Origin: Roseibium aggregatum IAM 12614
Lineage (GTDB): Bacteria > Pseudomonadota > Alphaproteobacteria > Rhizobiales > Stappiaceae
Direction of reading: 5' to 3'
DNA length: 64,000 nt
NCBI RefSeq assembly: GCF_000168975.1
Contig: NZ_AAUW01000008.1
Span: 62,001-126,000 of the forward strand
Part shown: piece by piece, positions 7,415-16,220 of the stretch
Layout: each line of letters opens with the position of its first letter
How positions within the stretch are numbered: position 1 is the first letter of the stretch
The notes under the pieces: model-generated
Databases searched by the model: none
The model's input: only the letters and a program-made list of their open reading frames with translations
Told to the model about the DNA's origin: nothing
Translations under genes and position numbers: made by a program

Positions 7415-9382
7415 ATGCACCCCTACCGTAGTCACACATGCGGTGACCTCCGTCTGTCCGACGAAGGCCAGACTATCCGTCTTTCCGGCTGGGTCCACAG
7501 GGTCCGCGATCATGGCGGGGTGCTGTTCATCGATCTGCGCGATCATTACGGTGTCACCCAATGCGTGGTCGACCCGGACTCCGCGGCCTTCAAGCTGGCC
7601 GAAACCGTTCGCTCGGAATGGTGTATCCGCATCGACGGCAACGTGAAGAAGCGGACGGACGAAACCATTAACCCGGACCTGCCGACCGGTGACATCGAAG
7701 TTTTCATCCGCGAAATGGAAATCCTGGGCGCGGCGAAGGAACTGCCGCTGCCGGTCTTCGGTGATCTGGAGTATCCGGAAGAGGTTCGTCTGAAGTACCG
7801 CTTCCTGGATCTGCGCCGCGAGAAACTGCACCAGAACATGATTCTGCGCTCCAACGTGGTGCGCGATCTGCGCGACCGCATGTGGAACATCGGCTTCAAC
7901 GAATTCCAGACGCCGATCATCACGGCCTCTTCTCCGGAAGGCGCGCGTGACTTCCTGGTGCCGTCGCGACTGCATCCGGGCAAGTTCTACGCACTGCCGC
8001 AGGCGCCGCAGCAGTTCAAGCAGCTCCTGATGGTCTCCGGCTTCGACAAGTATTTCCAGATCGCGCCGTGCTTCCGCGATGAAGATCCGCGCGCCGACCG
8101 GTCACCGACGGACTTCTACCAGCTCGACATGGAAATGTCTTTCGTCACCCAGCAGGACGTCTTCGACACCATCGAGCCGGTGATTGCCGGTTGTTTCGAG
8201 CGTTTCGGCAACGGTCGTCCGGTCAACCGCAACTGGCCGCAGATTTCCTACAAGGATTCCGCGCTCTGGTACGGCACGGACAAGCCGGATCTCAGAAACC
8301 CGATCAAGATGGAAATCGTCTCCGAGCATTTTGCCGGGTCGGGTTTTGCGATCTTCGCCAACCTGCTGGAGCAGCCGGGCACGGAAATCCGCGCCATTCC
8401 GGCACCGAAGGGCGGCAGCCGCAAGTTCTGCGACCGCATGAACAAGTTCGCCCAGGAGCAGGGTCTGCCGGGCATGGGCTACATCTTCTGGCGTGCAAAT
8501 GCAGAAAAAGTAGCGGACGAAGATTTCATTAATCGAATAGCATCGGTACATGATGACGTCATCGCAGAGTCCGGTGGGACTCCGATTGATGAGGGGCAAA
8601 AACTTAGCAATATTGATGTTTCGTTGTTGGTGAAGATGCTTCAGAGACTTCAAGAAAATGGGAACGTTTCTGAAGCCGAGGCCTTATTTTCAAAATATAT
8701 GGAAGCAGCGGGACCGCTGGCAAAAAATATTGGTTCGGAGCGGACTGAAGCGATACGTAAGCAACTAAATCTCGACATCGGCGATGCTGTGTTCTTCCTC
8801 GGCGGCAAGCCGAAGCAGTTCGAGCCGGTTGCGGCCAAGGCCCGTGTCATCATTGGCGAAGAACTCGGCCATACGGACAAGGACCGCTTCGAATTTGCCT
8901 GGATCGTGGATTTCCCGATCTACGAGCGCGACGAGGAAACCGGCGAGATCGATTTCTCGCATAACCCGTTCTCCATGCCCCAGGGCGGAATGGAAGCGCT
9001 GGAAGGCGATCCGCTGGACGTTCTTGGCTATCAGTACGATCTGGCCTGTAACGGTCACGAGCTGATTTCGGGTGCGATCCGGAACCACAAGCCCGAGATC
9101 ATGTACAAGGCTTTCGAGATCGCAGGTTATCCGGCTGAGGAAGTCGACAGGCGTTTTGGCGGCATGGTCAACGCGTTCCAATATGGCGCGCCTCCGCACG
9201 GTGGGTGCGCCGCCGGGATCGACCGTATGGTCATGCTGATGGCTGACGAGGCCAACATCCGTGAAGTCATGCTCTTTCCGATGAACCAGAAGGCGGAAGA
9301 CCTGATGATGGGCGCGCCGAGCGAACCGACATCGGCGCAGCTTCGTGACCTGCATTTGCGTCTGAATTTGCCGGACGCGTGA
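7415..9382 (+). CDS. aspS: Aspartyl-tRNA synthetase with an internal insertion
   Basis: Class IIb synthetase charging tRNA-Asp (possibly also tRNA-Asn). Order: OB-fold anticodon-binding domain (about 1-110), catalytic core with motif 1 near residue 150, motif 2 ([11 protein letters not shown]), bacterial GAD domain (about 290-480) and motif 3 in [13 protein letters not shown] near the C-terminus. ATG 7415 follows GAGG with 7-base spacing; the in-frame ATG at 7409 is too close to it. The protein is 655 residues where bacterial AspRS is usually about 590. The excess is one block, residues 361-428, between GMGYIFWR and [12 protein letters not shown]. All synthetase motifs are intact, so the enzyme is likely functional. 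No second aspS is in the window. Confidence 0.95.
   Translation: MHPYRSHTCGDLRLSDEGQTIRLSGWVHRVRDHGGVLFIDLRDHYGVTQCVVDPDSAAFKLAETVRSEWCIRIDGNVKKRTDETINPDLPTGDIEVFIREMEILGAAKELPLPVFGDLEYPEEVRLKYRFLDLRREKLHQNMILRSNVVRDLRDRMWNIGFNEFQTPIITASSPEGARDFLVPSRLHPGKFYALPQAPQQFKQLLMVSGFDKYFQIAPCFRDEDPRADRSPTDFYQLDMEMSFVTQQDVFDTIEPVIAGCFERFGNGRPVNRNWPQISYKDSALWYGTDKPDLRNPIKMEIVSEHFAGSGFAIFANLLEQPGTEIRAIPAPKGGSRKFCDRMNKFAQEQGLPGMGYIFWRANAEKVADEDFINRIASVHDDVIAESGGTPIDEGQKLSNIDVSLLVKMLQRLQENGNVSEAEALFSKYMEAAGPLAKNIGSERTEAIRKQLNLDIGDAVFFLGGKPKQFEPVAAKARVIIGEELGHTDKDRFEFAWIVDFPIYERDEETGEIDFSHNPFSMPQGGMEALEGDPLDVLGYQYDLACNGHELISGAIRNHKPEIMYKAFEIAGYPAEEVDRRFGGMVNAFQYGAPPHGGCAAGIDRMVMLMADEANIREVMLFPMNQKAEDLMMGAPSEPTSAQLRDLHLRLNLPDA
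8495..8773 (+). other. AT-rich foreign-looking tract inside aspS, with about 68 inserted codons
   Basis: Seen directly: from the codon after FWR (8495) base composition drops sharply. By hand count, 8521-8760 is 106/240 G+C (44%), against 39/60 at 8401-8460 and 37/60 at 8821-8880. Codons rare elsewhere here (ATA, CTA, AAT, AAA, ATT) cluster. Codons 8495-8698 encode sequence absent from AspRS proteins I know; 8699-8773 encode the conserved [18 protein letters not shown] block but in the same AT-rich style. The frame is kept throughout. The inserted peptide looks helical and acidic. No terminal repeats or splice-site-like residues (no intein Cys/Ser start or HN end) are visible. Confidence 0.75.
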
Positions 9383-9439
9383 GAACATCCTACTTGCGGG
9401 TGACCGTTAAATAGGGATACCCCTCTTCAAAAGAGGCGA

Positions 9440-9460
9440 GAGGCCGGCCCTGCCGGCCTC
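9440..9460 (+). terminator. Hairpin after aspS, probable terminator
   Basis: A perfect 9-bp stem GAGGCCGGC / GCCGGCCTC with a 3-base loop lies 58 bases after the aspS stop. No uninterrupted T-run follows, so termination may be partial. Confidence 0.5.
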
Positions 9461-9502
9461 AGTCGTGTTATGCTTTGCAAGTTTTTGGAAAGGCGGCTTA
9501 CA

Positions 9503-11290
9503 GTGCTCAACCCTGCAAAATGGGAGATCTGGCAAGATCCGGATGGCACGGTTCAAGTCATCAAGCGCCTGTTGAGCGAAAATCTCCGGGCCTATATCCC
9601 GCGCTACATGGTGGCCTTCGTCTTCATGGGCATGGTTGCGGCAACGACTGCTGCAAGTGCCTGGATCATGAAGGATGTCATCAACGAGGTCTTCATCAAT
9701 CGCGACAAGATGATGATCTACGTGATCGCCGGGGCCGTCATCTGCATCTTTACCCTGAAGGGTGCTTCGACTTATGGCCAGATGGTCATTTTATCCAGGG
9801 TCGGCAACGCGATCGTTGCGGACCTTCAGAACCGCCTGTTCCATCGACTGACCAAACAGGATCAGGCTTATTTCGACCGGATGTCTCTGCCGGAACTCGG
9901 CATCCGCGTGAACACCGGTGCCGGCAGCGCGCGTTCGGTCATCGACATGATCGTGCTCAGCCTCGGCAGGGATGTTCTGACCTTGATCGGTCTCGTGGGG
10001 GTCATGATTGTCCAGGATCCCCTGATGAGCCTGCTGGCCCTGGTGATCATGCCGCCGATCGTTGTCGGCGTCAGCTTCCTGGTCAAACGGGTCAAGACCT
10101 ATGCCAAGCGGCAGGTGGTCTCGAACGCCAAGATCGGCTCGACCCTGCAGGAAACCGTTCTGGGAATTCGCATCGTCAAGGCTTTCAGGGTGGAGCCGAC
10201 GATGCAGCAGCGGATGGCGACCTCCGTTGCCGAAGTGGAGCGCCAGTCCAACAAGATCGCCTCGTTGACGGCCCGCACGTCACCCTTGATGGAATCCCTC
10301 GGCGGTTTTGCAATCGCGCTGGTCATTTTCTACGGCGGTTACTCGGTCGTCGAACTGGGCAAGGATCCCGGTGCCTTCTTCGCATTCATCACCGCACTGC
10401 TGCTTGCCTATGATCCCGCGCGCCGTCTGGCCCGGCTGAACGTCAATCTCAGCAAGTCGCTGGTCGGTGTGCGCCTGATGTACGAGCTGATCGATGAGCA
10501 ACCGGACTTGGAGCAGATTGAAGATGCACCGGATATCAAGGTCGGTCGTGGTCAGATCGAGGTGCAGGACGTCAAGTTCTCCTACGGTGAAGGTGCCGCG
10601 CTCAACGGGCTGACCTTTACGGCTGAAGGCGGCAAGACAACGGCGCTGGTCGGTGCGTCAGGGGCCGGCAAGTCCACTGTCTTTGCCCTGATCGAGCGTT
10701 TCTACGACCCTCAGGAAGGAAACATCTCCGTCGACGGGCAGTCGATCAAGTCGGTCGCAATGGGCTCTCTGCGCCGGAACATTGCCTACGTCAGCCAGGA
10801 CTCCTACCTCTTTAACATCAGTATCCGCGATAATATCGCCATCGGCAGACCGGATGCTTCTCAGGAAGAGATCGAGGCAGCGGCACGGGCAGCGAACGCC
10901 CATGACTTTGTCATGGAAATGCCCGAGGGCTATAACACCCTGGCTGGCGATGGCGGCGGCCGGTTGTCGGGCGGTCAGCGGCAGCGCATTGCCATTGCGC
11001 GCGCCATGCTGCTCGATGCACCGATCCTGTTGCTGGATGAGGCAACCTCGGCTCTCGACGCAGAGTCCGAAGCCAAGATCCAGGCCGCGCTCGAAACGCT
11101 GATGGAGGGGCGCACCACGCTTGTGATCGCCCACCGCCTCAGCACGGTTCGCCATGCGCACCAGATCCTCGTCATGGATAGGGGGCGAGTTGTGGAAAGC
11201 GGAACGCATGATGAATTGTTCGAGCATGACGGCATTTACCGGCGGCTGTGCGAGCTGCAGTTCCAGAGCCGCAACGAGGCTGCCGAATAA
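9503..11290 (+). CDS. ABC exporter half-transporter (MsbA/lipid A-type)
   Basis: A 595-residue half-transporter with an N-terminal six-helix membrane domain (about 25-320) fused to an ATPase domain. The ATPase has Walker A VGASGAGKST, a Q-loop region (AYVSQDSYLF), signature LSGGQRQR, Walker B ILLLDEATSALD and the H-loop IAHRLST. It should work as a homodimer exporting a lipid or other hydrophobic molecule; MsbA-like lipid flipping is possible but not shown. I prefer the GTG at 9503, preceded by AAAGGCGG at 7 bases. The in-frame ATG at 9470 has no ribosome-binding site and directly follows the terminator hairpin. A strong bidirectional terminator follows. Confidence 0.88.
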   Translation: MLNPAKWEIWQDPDGTVQVIKRLLSENLRAYIPRYMVAFVFMGMVAATTAASAWIMKDVINEVFINRDKMMIYVIAGAVICIFTLKGASTYGQMVILSRVGNAIVADLQNRLFHRLTKQDQAYFDRMSLPELGIRVNTGAGSARSVIDMIVLSLGRDVLTLIGLVGVMIVQDPLMSLLALVIMPPIVVGVSFLVKRVKTYAKRQVVSNAKIGSTLQETVLGIRIVKAFRVEPTMQQRMATSVAEVERQSNKIASLTARTSPLMESLGGFAIALVIFYGGYSVVELGKDPGAFFAFITALLLAYDPARRLARLNVNLSKSLVGVRLMYELIDEQPDLEQIEDAPDIKVGRGQIEVQDVKFSYGEGAALNGLTFTAEGGKTTALVGASGAGKSTVFALIERFYDPQEGNISVDGQSIKSVAMGSLRRNIAYVSQDSYLFNISIRDNIAIGRPDASQEEIEAAARAANAHDFVMEMPEGYNTLAGDGGGRLSGGQRQRIAIARAMLLDAPILLLDEATSALDAESEAKIQAALETLMEGRTTLVIAHRLSTVRHAHQILVMDRGRVVESGTHDELFEHDGIYRRLCELQFQSRNEAAE

Positions 11291-11315
11291 GCCTCGGCCT
11301 TGAGTATCAAAACAA

Positions 11316-11345
11316 AAAAAGCCCGGGTCAGTGCCCGGGCTTTTT
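11316..11345. terminator. Bidirectional terminator between convergent genes
   Basis: Stem AAAAAGCCCGGG / CCCGGGCTTTTT with a 6-base TCAGTG loop. T-runs on both strands let it end both the ABC exporter transcript and the convergent secreted-protein transcript. Confidence 0.9.
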
Positions 11346-11360
11346 GCATTTGAGGCAGAT

Positions 11361-12536
11361 TTACTGGTTGGCGGTAATTCCAACAGACAGGATCTGCGGG
11401 ATCATCTGCGGCGCAAACATCGCCGTTCCCATGATCTGGGACAGCGGAACAGGTGCTCCCGGAGCAGCCGTCAGTTCCAGCGAGCCAGGCGTATTGAGGA
11501 ACTGGGTCACAGCCTTGGCGATCTGTCCTTCCAGTTCCTTGTTCTGCAGCATGCCGAGCATCATGGGCAGCGTGCCGGTGAGGCCGGCCACATAGGTCGG
11601 CGTGTCGACACCTGCCTTTTGCGATTCCTGATCCAGGACCCGTCCCGTCAACGAGGCGTCGTCCAGACGGATCTTTGCATTTTCGATGGTCACATTTTGC
11701 AGGAGCGCCATCGCTTCCTCAGGCTTTTCCGACTTTTCGTTGAGCTGGGTGACCACGTCGCGGGTAACCCCGCCCATGGAGAGCGAGACAGACAGGCTGG
11801 CAGCGTCCTTGGCGTCGATCTTCAGTTCCGGAACCACGAGTGTGGCCGCTTCCGGATCCCATTTGCCCGATCCGGACACATCGATCGTCAGGGTTTCATA
11901 CCCGAGTTCCGTGAGGGATTTCGTTTCCTCCGTTTCCAGCTCCTTGACGTCGATGGTGGCGCCGGTGACAGCAAACTGGCCCGCAGTCGGAAGGTCGCCG
12001 TCCATGGCCTCGATCGAGGAAGAGATTTTGACGATGTCGGCAATCTGGTTGTCTTCATCGCGGATCTGAATGCTGTTGGCTTCAAACGTCTTGTAGCCGG
12101 GGCCAACCGGTGGCGTATCGGAGGCAGCTTCTTCCGGCGTCGGCAAGAGAAGGTCCGTGACCTTGAGATCTGCCAGCGACATGCCCCCGTCCTTGGCCGT
12201 GAGCTGAAGGTTGCTCATGTCGAGGCTTGAGAGCTTGAGCCGTCCGTCGGACTGGATTTCTCCACCTGTCAGAACGGTCGAAGCGATGGTCACGCTGGCG
12301 TTTTCTTCGTCTTCCTTGCTGATGACGATGTCGCTGAGCGTGACGGCTCCGCCCGCTTCTTCAACCGAACCGTAGCTTTCGACGGTGCCTTTTTCAGCGT
12401 CCAGCAGGGTCAGAAAAGCATCGGCAATCTCGTTCCCGGACGGATCGAAGGCAAGCGCCGGCGAGGCTTGAAGAGCGATCAGGCTGACGGCAGCCGTTAG
12501 ACCGGCTGCGATCCGGGGCGAACGGGAAAACATCAT
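11361..12536 (-). CDS. Secreted protein of unknown function
   Basis: I do not recognise a family with confidence. The 391-residue product begins with a clear Sec signal peptide (MMFSRSPRIAAGLTAAVSLI, cleavage probably after SPALA, about residue 28). The rest is a beta-rich, acidic, cysteine-free protein with a repetitive pattern of short strands (SLDMSNLQLTA, FAVTGATIDVKELE, TIENAKIRLDDASL). That pattern resembles periplasmic barrel or AsmA-like repeats, but this is only an impression. It stands alone, with terminators shared at its 3' end. Two adjacent ATG codons could both start it. Confidence 0.7.
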   Translation of the reverse strand: MMFSRSPRIAAGLTAAVSLIALQASPALAFDPSGNEIADAFLTLLDAEKGTVESYGSVEEAGGAVTLSDIVISKEDEENASVTIASTVLTGGEIQSDGRLKLSSLDMSNLQLTAKDGGMSLADLKVTDLLLPTPEEAASDTPPVGPGYKTFEANSIQIRDEDNQIADIVKISSSIEAMDGDLPTAGQFAVTGATIDVKELETEETKSLTELGYETLTIDVSGSGKWDPEAATLVVPELKIDAKDAASLSVSLSMGGVTRDVVTQLNEKSEKPEEAMALLQNVTIENAKIRLDDASLTGRVLDQESQKAGVDTPTYVAGLTGTLPMMLGMLQNKELEGQIAKAVTQFLNTPGSLELTAAPGAPVPLSQIMGTAMFAPQMIPQILSVGITANQ

Positions 12537-12708
12537 TGAAAATCTCCACGAAATAGAGGTGGTCCCACTCTGAGGGAAGTTCCACAGTGTGGCAAGGCGA
12601 AAGCCGGAGGAAGCAATAGCCGGGCTTATTCGGTCAAAATATGTCCTGCGTCACATTTTGCCCGGTTGAAACGCGAAGGCCGCATACACACCGGTTTTGC
12701 TGTCTCTG

Positions 12709-13608
12709 TCAGGCCACGGCCTTTTCGGAGTAAGTGGCGTTGGCGCGTTCGATGTCTTCCAGCGTCGGAAGGCTGGCCTCGTTGCCCAGATGCTGGATTG
12801 CATGGGTCGAGGCGCCTCGTGCAAAGCGGAAATGCTGATCCCAGCTTCTCTCCGGCCAGCGCAGATAGGATGCAATGTAAGCGCCGTGGAACACATCGCC
12901 GGCACCGTTGGAATCGACCACCTTCGACAAAGGCACGTTCAGGGCCGGCATCACCTTGTCCGGACCGCCGGCTTCGTACCAGACCATGCCTTCGCTGCCG
13001 AGCGTCACGGCACCGACAGGGCAGTTCTTGGTGCGCAGATACGAAAGCGTTTCGCCGGTCGACATGCCCAGTTGCTGGCAGAAGCGTTCGGAAACGACAG
13101 CAATGTCGATCTGGTTGAGAAGCTCATCAGTGTTCTCGCGCACGGCGCCACCATCGAGAGACGTCAGGATGCCGAGGTTCTTGCAGGTGGTCGCATAGTG
13201 CAGTGCTGCGTCCGGCATATGACCGTCGAGATGCAACGCCTTCATGCCGGTCAGGGTGAGGGGCGGGAAGGGATGCAGGAACTCGTTGTCGCGGCAGCGC
13301 ACAATTGCACGCTTGCCTCCCTGCGGCATGATGAAGGAGAGAGAGCTTTCACGCACCTTGCGCCCGTGAATGGAAATGCCGTAGGCCGCTGCCATGTCCA
13401 GGAACATGCGTGCCAGCCAGTCGTCCGCCTGCGAGCACAACAGCTCCGGCTTTCCGCCCAGTTTGGCGCAGCAAAACGCCGCCGTCACAGCGTTCCCGCC
13501 AAAGCTGATTGCGTAATCCCGGGCAATCGTCTTTTCGTCGCCCGTCGGCAATTGGTCGGTCAAAAAAGTAACGTCGATATAGGCTTGTCCAATAAACAAC
13601 GCCTGCAT
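12709..13608 (-). CDS. PfkB-family carbohydrate kinase
   Basis: A 299-residue ribokinase/PfkB-fold sugar kinase. The N-terminal GGN signature (SFGGNAVTAAFCCAKLGG, about residues 30-47) and the C-terminal DSNGAGDVFHGAY motif with the catalytic Asp are both present; N stands where most members have T before GAGD. The sugar or nucleoside substrate cannot be told. ATG 13608 is preceded by GGGAGGG; a longer in-frame start at 13656 adds 16 unconserved residues. No sugar transporter or regulator is adjacent. Confidence 0.82.
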   Translation of the reverse strand: MQALFIGQAYIDVTFLTDQLPTGDEKTIARDYAISFGGNAVTAAFCCAKLGGKPELLCSQADDWLARMFLDMAAAYGISIHGRKVRESSLSFIMPQGGKRAIVRCRDNEFLHPFPPLTLTGMKALHLDGHMPDAALHYATTCKNLGILTSLDGGAVRENTDELLNQIDIAVVSERFCQQLGMSTGETLSYLRTKNCPVGAVTLGSEGMVWYEAGGPDKVMPALNVPLSKVVDSNGAGDVFHGAYIASYLRWPERSWDQHFRFARGASTHAIQHLGNEASLPTLEDIERANATYSEKAVA

Positions 13609-13764
13609 GTAACCCTCCCGAAGTCCGGTTTTTCTCGTCTGGTTTGCAGCTAACACGGCAATGAGGCAGGTGGCTTTGATCTGAATGAAACGACTGAATC
13701 TTCAGTCCTTGTTTACCCAGATCAGCCATGTTCAGAAAGAGTTTATCATGAACAGGCCTGTGAC

Positions 13765-15411
13765 TTGTCTTTCCGCTATGTTGGTTTCGCTAAAACGGTG
13801 CTGATCGCCCTCGCGCTGGCGACCGCTCCGCTGTTTGCGATCAACGTAATTCTCAACCAGTATGCAGAACGCCGCGCCGTCGTTGAGATGGAGGCCATGG
13901 GAAATGTGGCCATCCACCGCGCCGAAGAGGCGATTTCCACGACAGTTTCGCTGCTGCAGAGGCTGGACCGGGACGATGTCCAAACCTGCAATGCCGAAGA
14001 TCGAGGTATTTACGAGAAGCAGATTGTCGAACACGGGATGATCGACGCCATCGGGCTCGCCGATGCGGCCGGTCAGCGCATGTGCATTATCCCGGACAGG
14101 GATCTGGCCGGCCAGATCGTTCTGCCGCCGATGCGTGAGGACGGCCCGCTTGTCGGCATCGGCATGCTGGACCGGAACTATCTGGGGGCTCGCGCGGCAG
14201 TGATAAGCTGGGACCTGAAGGACCAGACCCGTCTTTTCGCGGAAGTGACGCCTGCCGTGATTGCCATCGATCCGGGCCCGGAATATCTGCGCTCTTATCG
14301 CAGGGCGGAATTGCGCCTTGGCAACAACCTGCTCTGGTACAGCGTCGGTGGTTATAATTCCGAGGCGACGGATCCTTCTGAAATCCTGTCAGTCGAGGTT
14401 TCCTCGCAGCTTTATCCGCTCGTTGCGACGATCACCGCACCGGTCTCCGCCGCCGGCAAGGTCGTGCAGGACCTGAAGGTCGTTGCCGCTGCCGCCTGCG
14501 CGGGGATTGCGCTTCTGTTCGTTGCCATCGGCGTGTGGCTGTCCTGGCGGCCCGAACGGGAAGCCGATGACGAATTCATCGCCGCGATCCGAAATGGCGA
14601 ATTCATTCCCTACTATCAGCCGGTCATGGATATCGAGAGCGGACGCCTGCGCGGCTGTGAAATCCTGATGCGCTGGCGCCGTCCGAACGGTATGATCGTG
14701 TCACCGGGACAGTTCATGGCCTACGCCGAGAACAACGGTCATATCTTCGACATGACCCGTCACATCATGCGCGTTTCCTCGGAGGAAATCGGCGACCTTT
14801 ATGGCGACAATCCGGATCTGAAACTGTCGATCAATCTTTTCGCAGGTCACTTCCTGGATCGGGAAGTCATTTCCGACATCCGTTCGATCTTCGAAAAATC
14901 GCGGATCTCCTTCCAGCAGATTGTCGTGGAAGTAACCGAACGCCATCCGCTGGAAGACATGGAACTGGCGCGCAAGATCATCGCGGAACTGCAGGCGCTT
15001 GGTGTGCGTGTGGCGCTGGATGACGTCGGTACCGGCCATGGTGGCATGGCCTATCTTCAAAAGCTGGGCGTCGATATCATCAAGATCGACAAGATGTTCA
15101 TCGATACCATTGGTTCGGACGACAACTCCACGACGATCGTCGATTCCATGGTCGAACTGGCAGACAATCTGGGCATGGGCATCATTGCCGAAGGCGTCGA
15201 GATGGAAGAGCAGATCGACCGCCTGCTCGAACTGGGTGTGACCGCGGCTCAGGGCTATTACTTCGCAGCGCCGATGCCGGCGGATGAGTTCATCGCCTTT
15301 GCGGAACGGACCGAAGAAGAAGCAAACGAACGTTCGCGGCTTGCAGCGGAAGCGGCAGCGGCGGAGCGGGCAGCCAATGAAGCTGCGATGCGGAAGAACG
15401 CAGCAGCCTGA
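13765..15411 (+). CDS. Membrane EAL-domain c-di-GMP phosphodiesterase with CSS-type sensor
   Basis: A 548-residue membrane protein. TM1 is at about residues 8-27. A periplasmic region follows with the TCNAED...GLADAAGQRMC spacing typical of CSS-motif sensors, whose periplasmic cysteines respond to redox state. TM2 is near 238-258. The EAL domain (about 270-515) keeps the catalytic set: CEILMRW (EIL for EAL), SINLFAGHF, VEVTERH, ALDDVGTGHGG, IIKIDK, IAEGVE and AAQGYYF. It should therefore hydrolyse c-di-GMP. No GGDEF domain is present. The tail is Ala/Glu-rich. The only good start is TTG 13765, so the start is less certain than the domain call. Confidence 0.85.
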   Translation: MSFRYVGFAKTVLIALALATAPLFAINVILNQYAERRAVVEMEAMGNVAIHRAEEAISTTVSLLQRLDRDDVQTCNAEDRGIYEKQIVEHGMIDAIGLADAAGQRMCIIPDRDLAGQIVLPPMREDGPLVGIGMLDRNYLGARAAVISWDLKDQTRLFAEVTPAVIAIDPGPEYLRSYRRAELRLGNNLLWYSVGGYNSEATDPSEILSVEVSSQLYPLVATITAPVSAAGKVVQDLKVVAAAACAGIALLFVAIGVWLSWRPEREADDEFIAAIRNGEFIPYYQPVMDIESGRLRGCEILMRWRRPNGMIVSPGQFMAYAENNGHIFDMTRHIMRVSSEEIGDLYGDNPDLKLSINLFAGHFLDREVISDIRSIFEKSRISFQQIVVEVTERHPLEDMELARKIIAELQALGVRVALDDVGTGHGGMAYLQKLGVDIIKIDKMFIDTIGSDDNSTTIVDSMVELADNLGMGIIAEGVEMEEQIDRLLELGVTAAQGYYFAAPMPADEFIAFAERTEEEANERSRLAAEAAAAERAANEAAMRKNAAA

Positions 15412-15587
15412 TCCCTTTGTGGTGCGCTGTGCCTCGTCTCCCGTGAGGGTCAATCTCACAAAATCTCGTCTGCCTGCTGGCGGAATTGCTCACTTCTTGA
15501 GCCCTTCAGGCTTTTTTCTGCGCTGTCTCGCCTCATAAACGGGCGCGACAAAAATGCGGGATGATTTATACGTACCAGGTGCCTTGT

Positions 15588-15606
15588 CTGTACCGGCTGG
15601 ACGGTA
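15588..15606 (+). promoter_or_regulatory. TetR operator copy 1
   Basis: ctgtaccggctggacggta, containing the inverted repeat TACCG-N6-CGGTA. A near-identical copy lies 33 bases downstream (15621-15639, two mismatches). Three helical turns apart, on the same DNA face, they fit two repressor dimers. Confidence 0.6.
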
Positions 15607-15620
15607 TAAAGAGTGCGAAA

Positions 15621-15639
15621 CTGTACTGACTGGACGGTA
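15621..15639 (+). promoter_or_regulatory. TetR operator copy 2, over the ribosome-binding region
   Basis: ctgtactgactggacggta ends 4 bases before the tetR ATG. It differs from copy 1 at two positions in the left half, so it is a less perfect palindrome and possibly the lower-affinity site. Inferred autoregulation of the efflux operon. Confidence 0.55.
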
Positions 15640-15643
15640 AAGA

Positions 15644-16207
15644 ATGGCCGCGCGTTCGACACGCACTTCGCATGAATCGAAATCGGAAATACTGAAAGCA
15701 GCACTCGAGGTTGTCCGGCGCGCGGGCGCACAGAGCCTGACCATGGACGCCGTGGCCGAGGAAAGTGGTTTTTCCAAGGGCGGGGTTCTCTATAACTTTC
15801 CCACCAAGGACGCGCTTATCACCGGCATGGTGGAGTTTCTGGCCGGCCAGTTCGAAGCTGAAGTGGCTGCTGCGAGGGACCGCAATCTTTCTTCCCAGTC
15901 CCCGACCCTGAGTGCAATGATTGAGGTCTCCGAAGGCTGGTTGAGCGAGCGGCGTGACCTGGCGCAGGCGATGCTTGCCACGAAAGCGGACCGGCCCGAC
16001 CTGAGTGAGCCCTTCATGTGCGTCAAAACACGTCTCAAGGCGGCCATCGAAACCGAACTTCCCGACCGTGGCAAAGCCTGGTCTATCTGGGCCTGCCTGG
16101 AAGGCCTTCATTTCTCCGAGGCGCATTGCGTCACCATTTTTTCTGATGATGAACGCGCGCTGGTGTTTCAGGACCTTCGCAAGCGTCTGACCCAACTCAA
16201 AGACTAG
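15644..16207 (+). CDS. TetR-family regulator of the adjacent RND efflux operon
   Basis: A 187-residue TetR repressor. The N-terminal helix-turn-helix spans about residues 12-58 (ILKAALEVVRRAGAQSLTMDAVAEESGFSKGGVLYNFPTKDALI), with the typical GxLYxxFxxKxxL variant. The C-terminal part binds an unknown ligand. It is the first gene of a three-gene rightward operon: 13 bases to the adaptor gene, then the RND pump. Two operator-like direct repeats lie immediately upstream, so it probably represses its own operon and is released by a pump substrate. Confidence 0.88.
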   Translation: MAARSTRTSHESKSEILKAALEVVRRAGAQSLTMDAVAEESGFSKGGVLYNFPTKDALITGMVEFLAGQFEAEVAAARDRNLSSQSPTLSAMIEVSEGWLSERRDLAQAMLATKADRPDLSEPFMCVKTRLKAAIETELPDRGKAWSIWACLEGLHFSEAHCVTIFSDDERALVFQDLRKRLTQLKD

Positions 16208-16220
16208 AACGGAAGACCAA

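Noticed and set aside
8495..8698. Intein in aspS
   Set aside because: No N-terminal Cys/Ser plus C-terminal His-Asn splice residues and far too short.
15498..15516. Small hairpin AGCC-CTTCA-GGCT plus T-run after the EAL gene
   Set aside because: Stem of 4 bp is too short to call a terminator.
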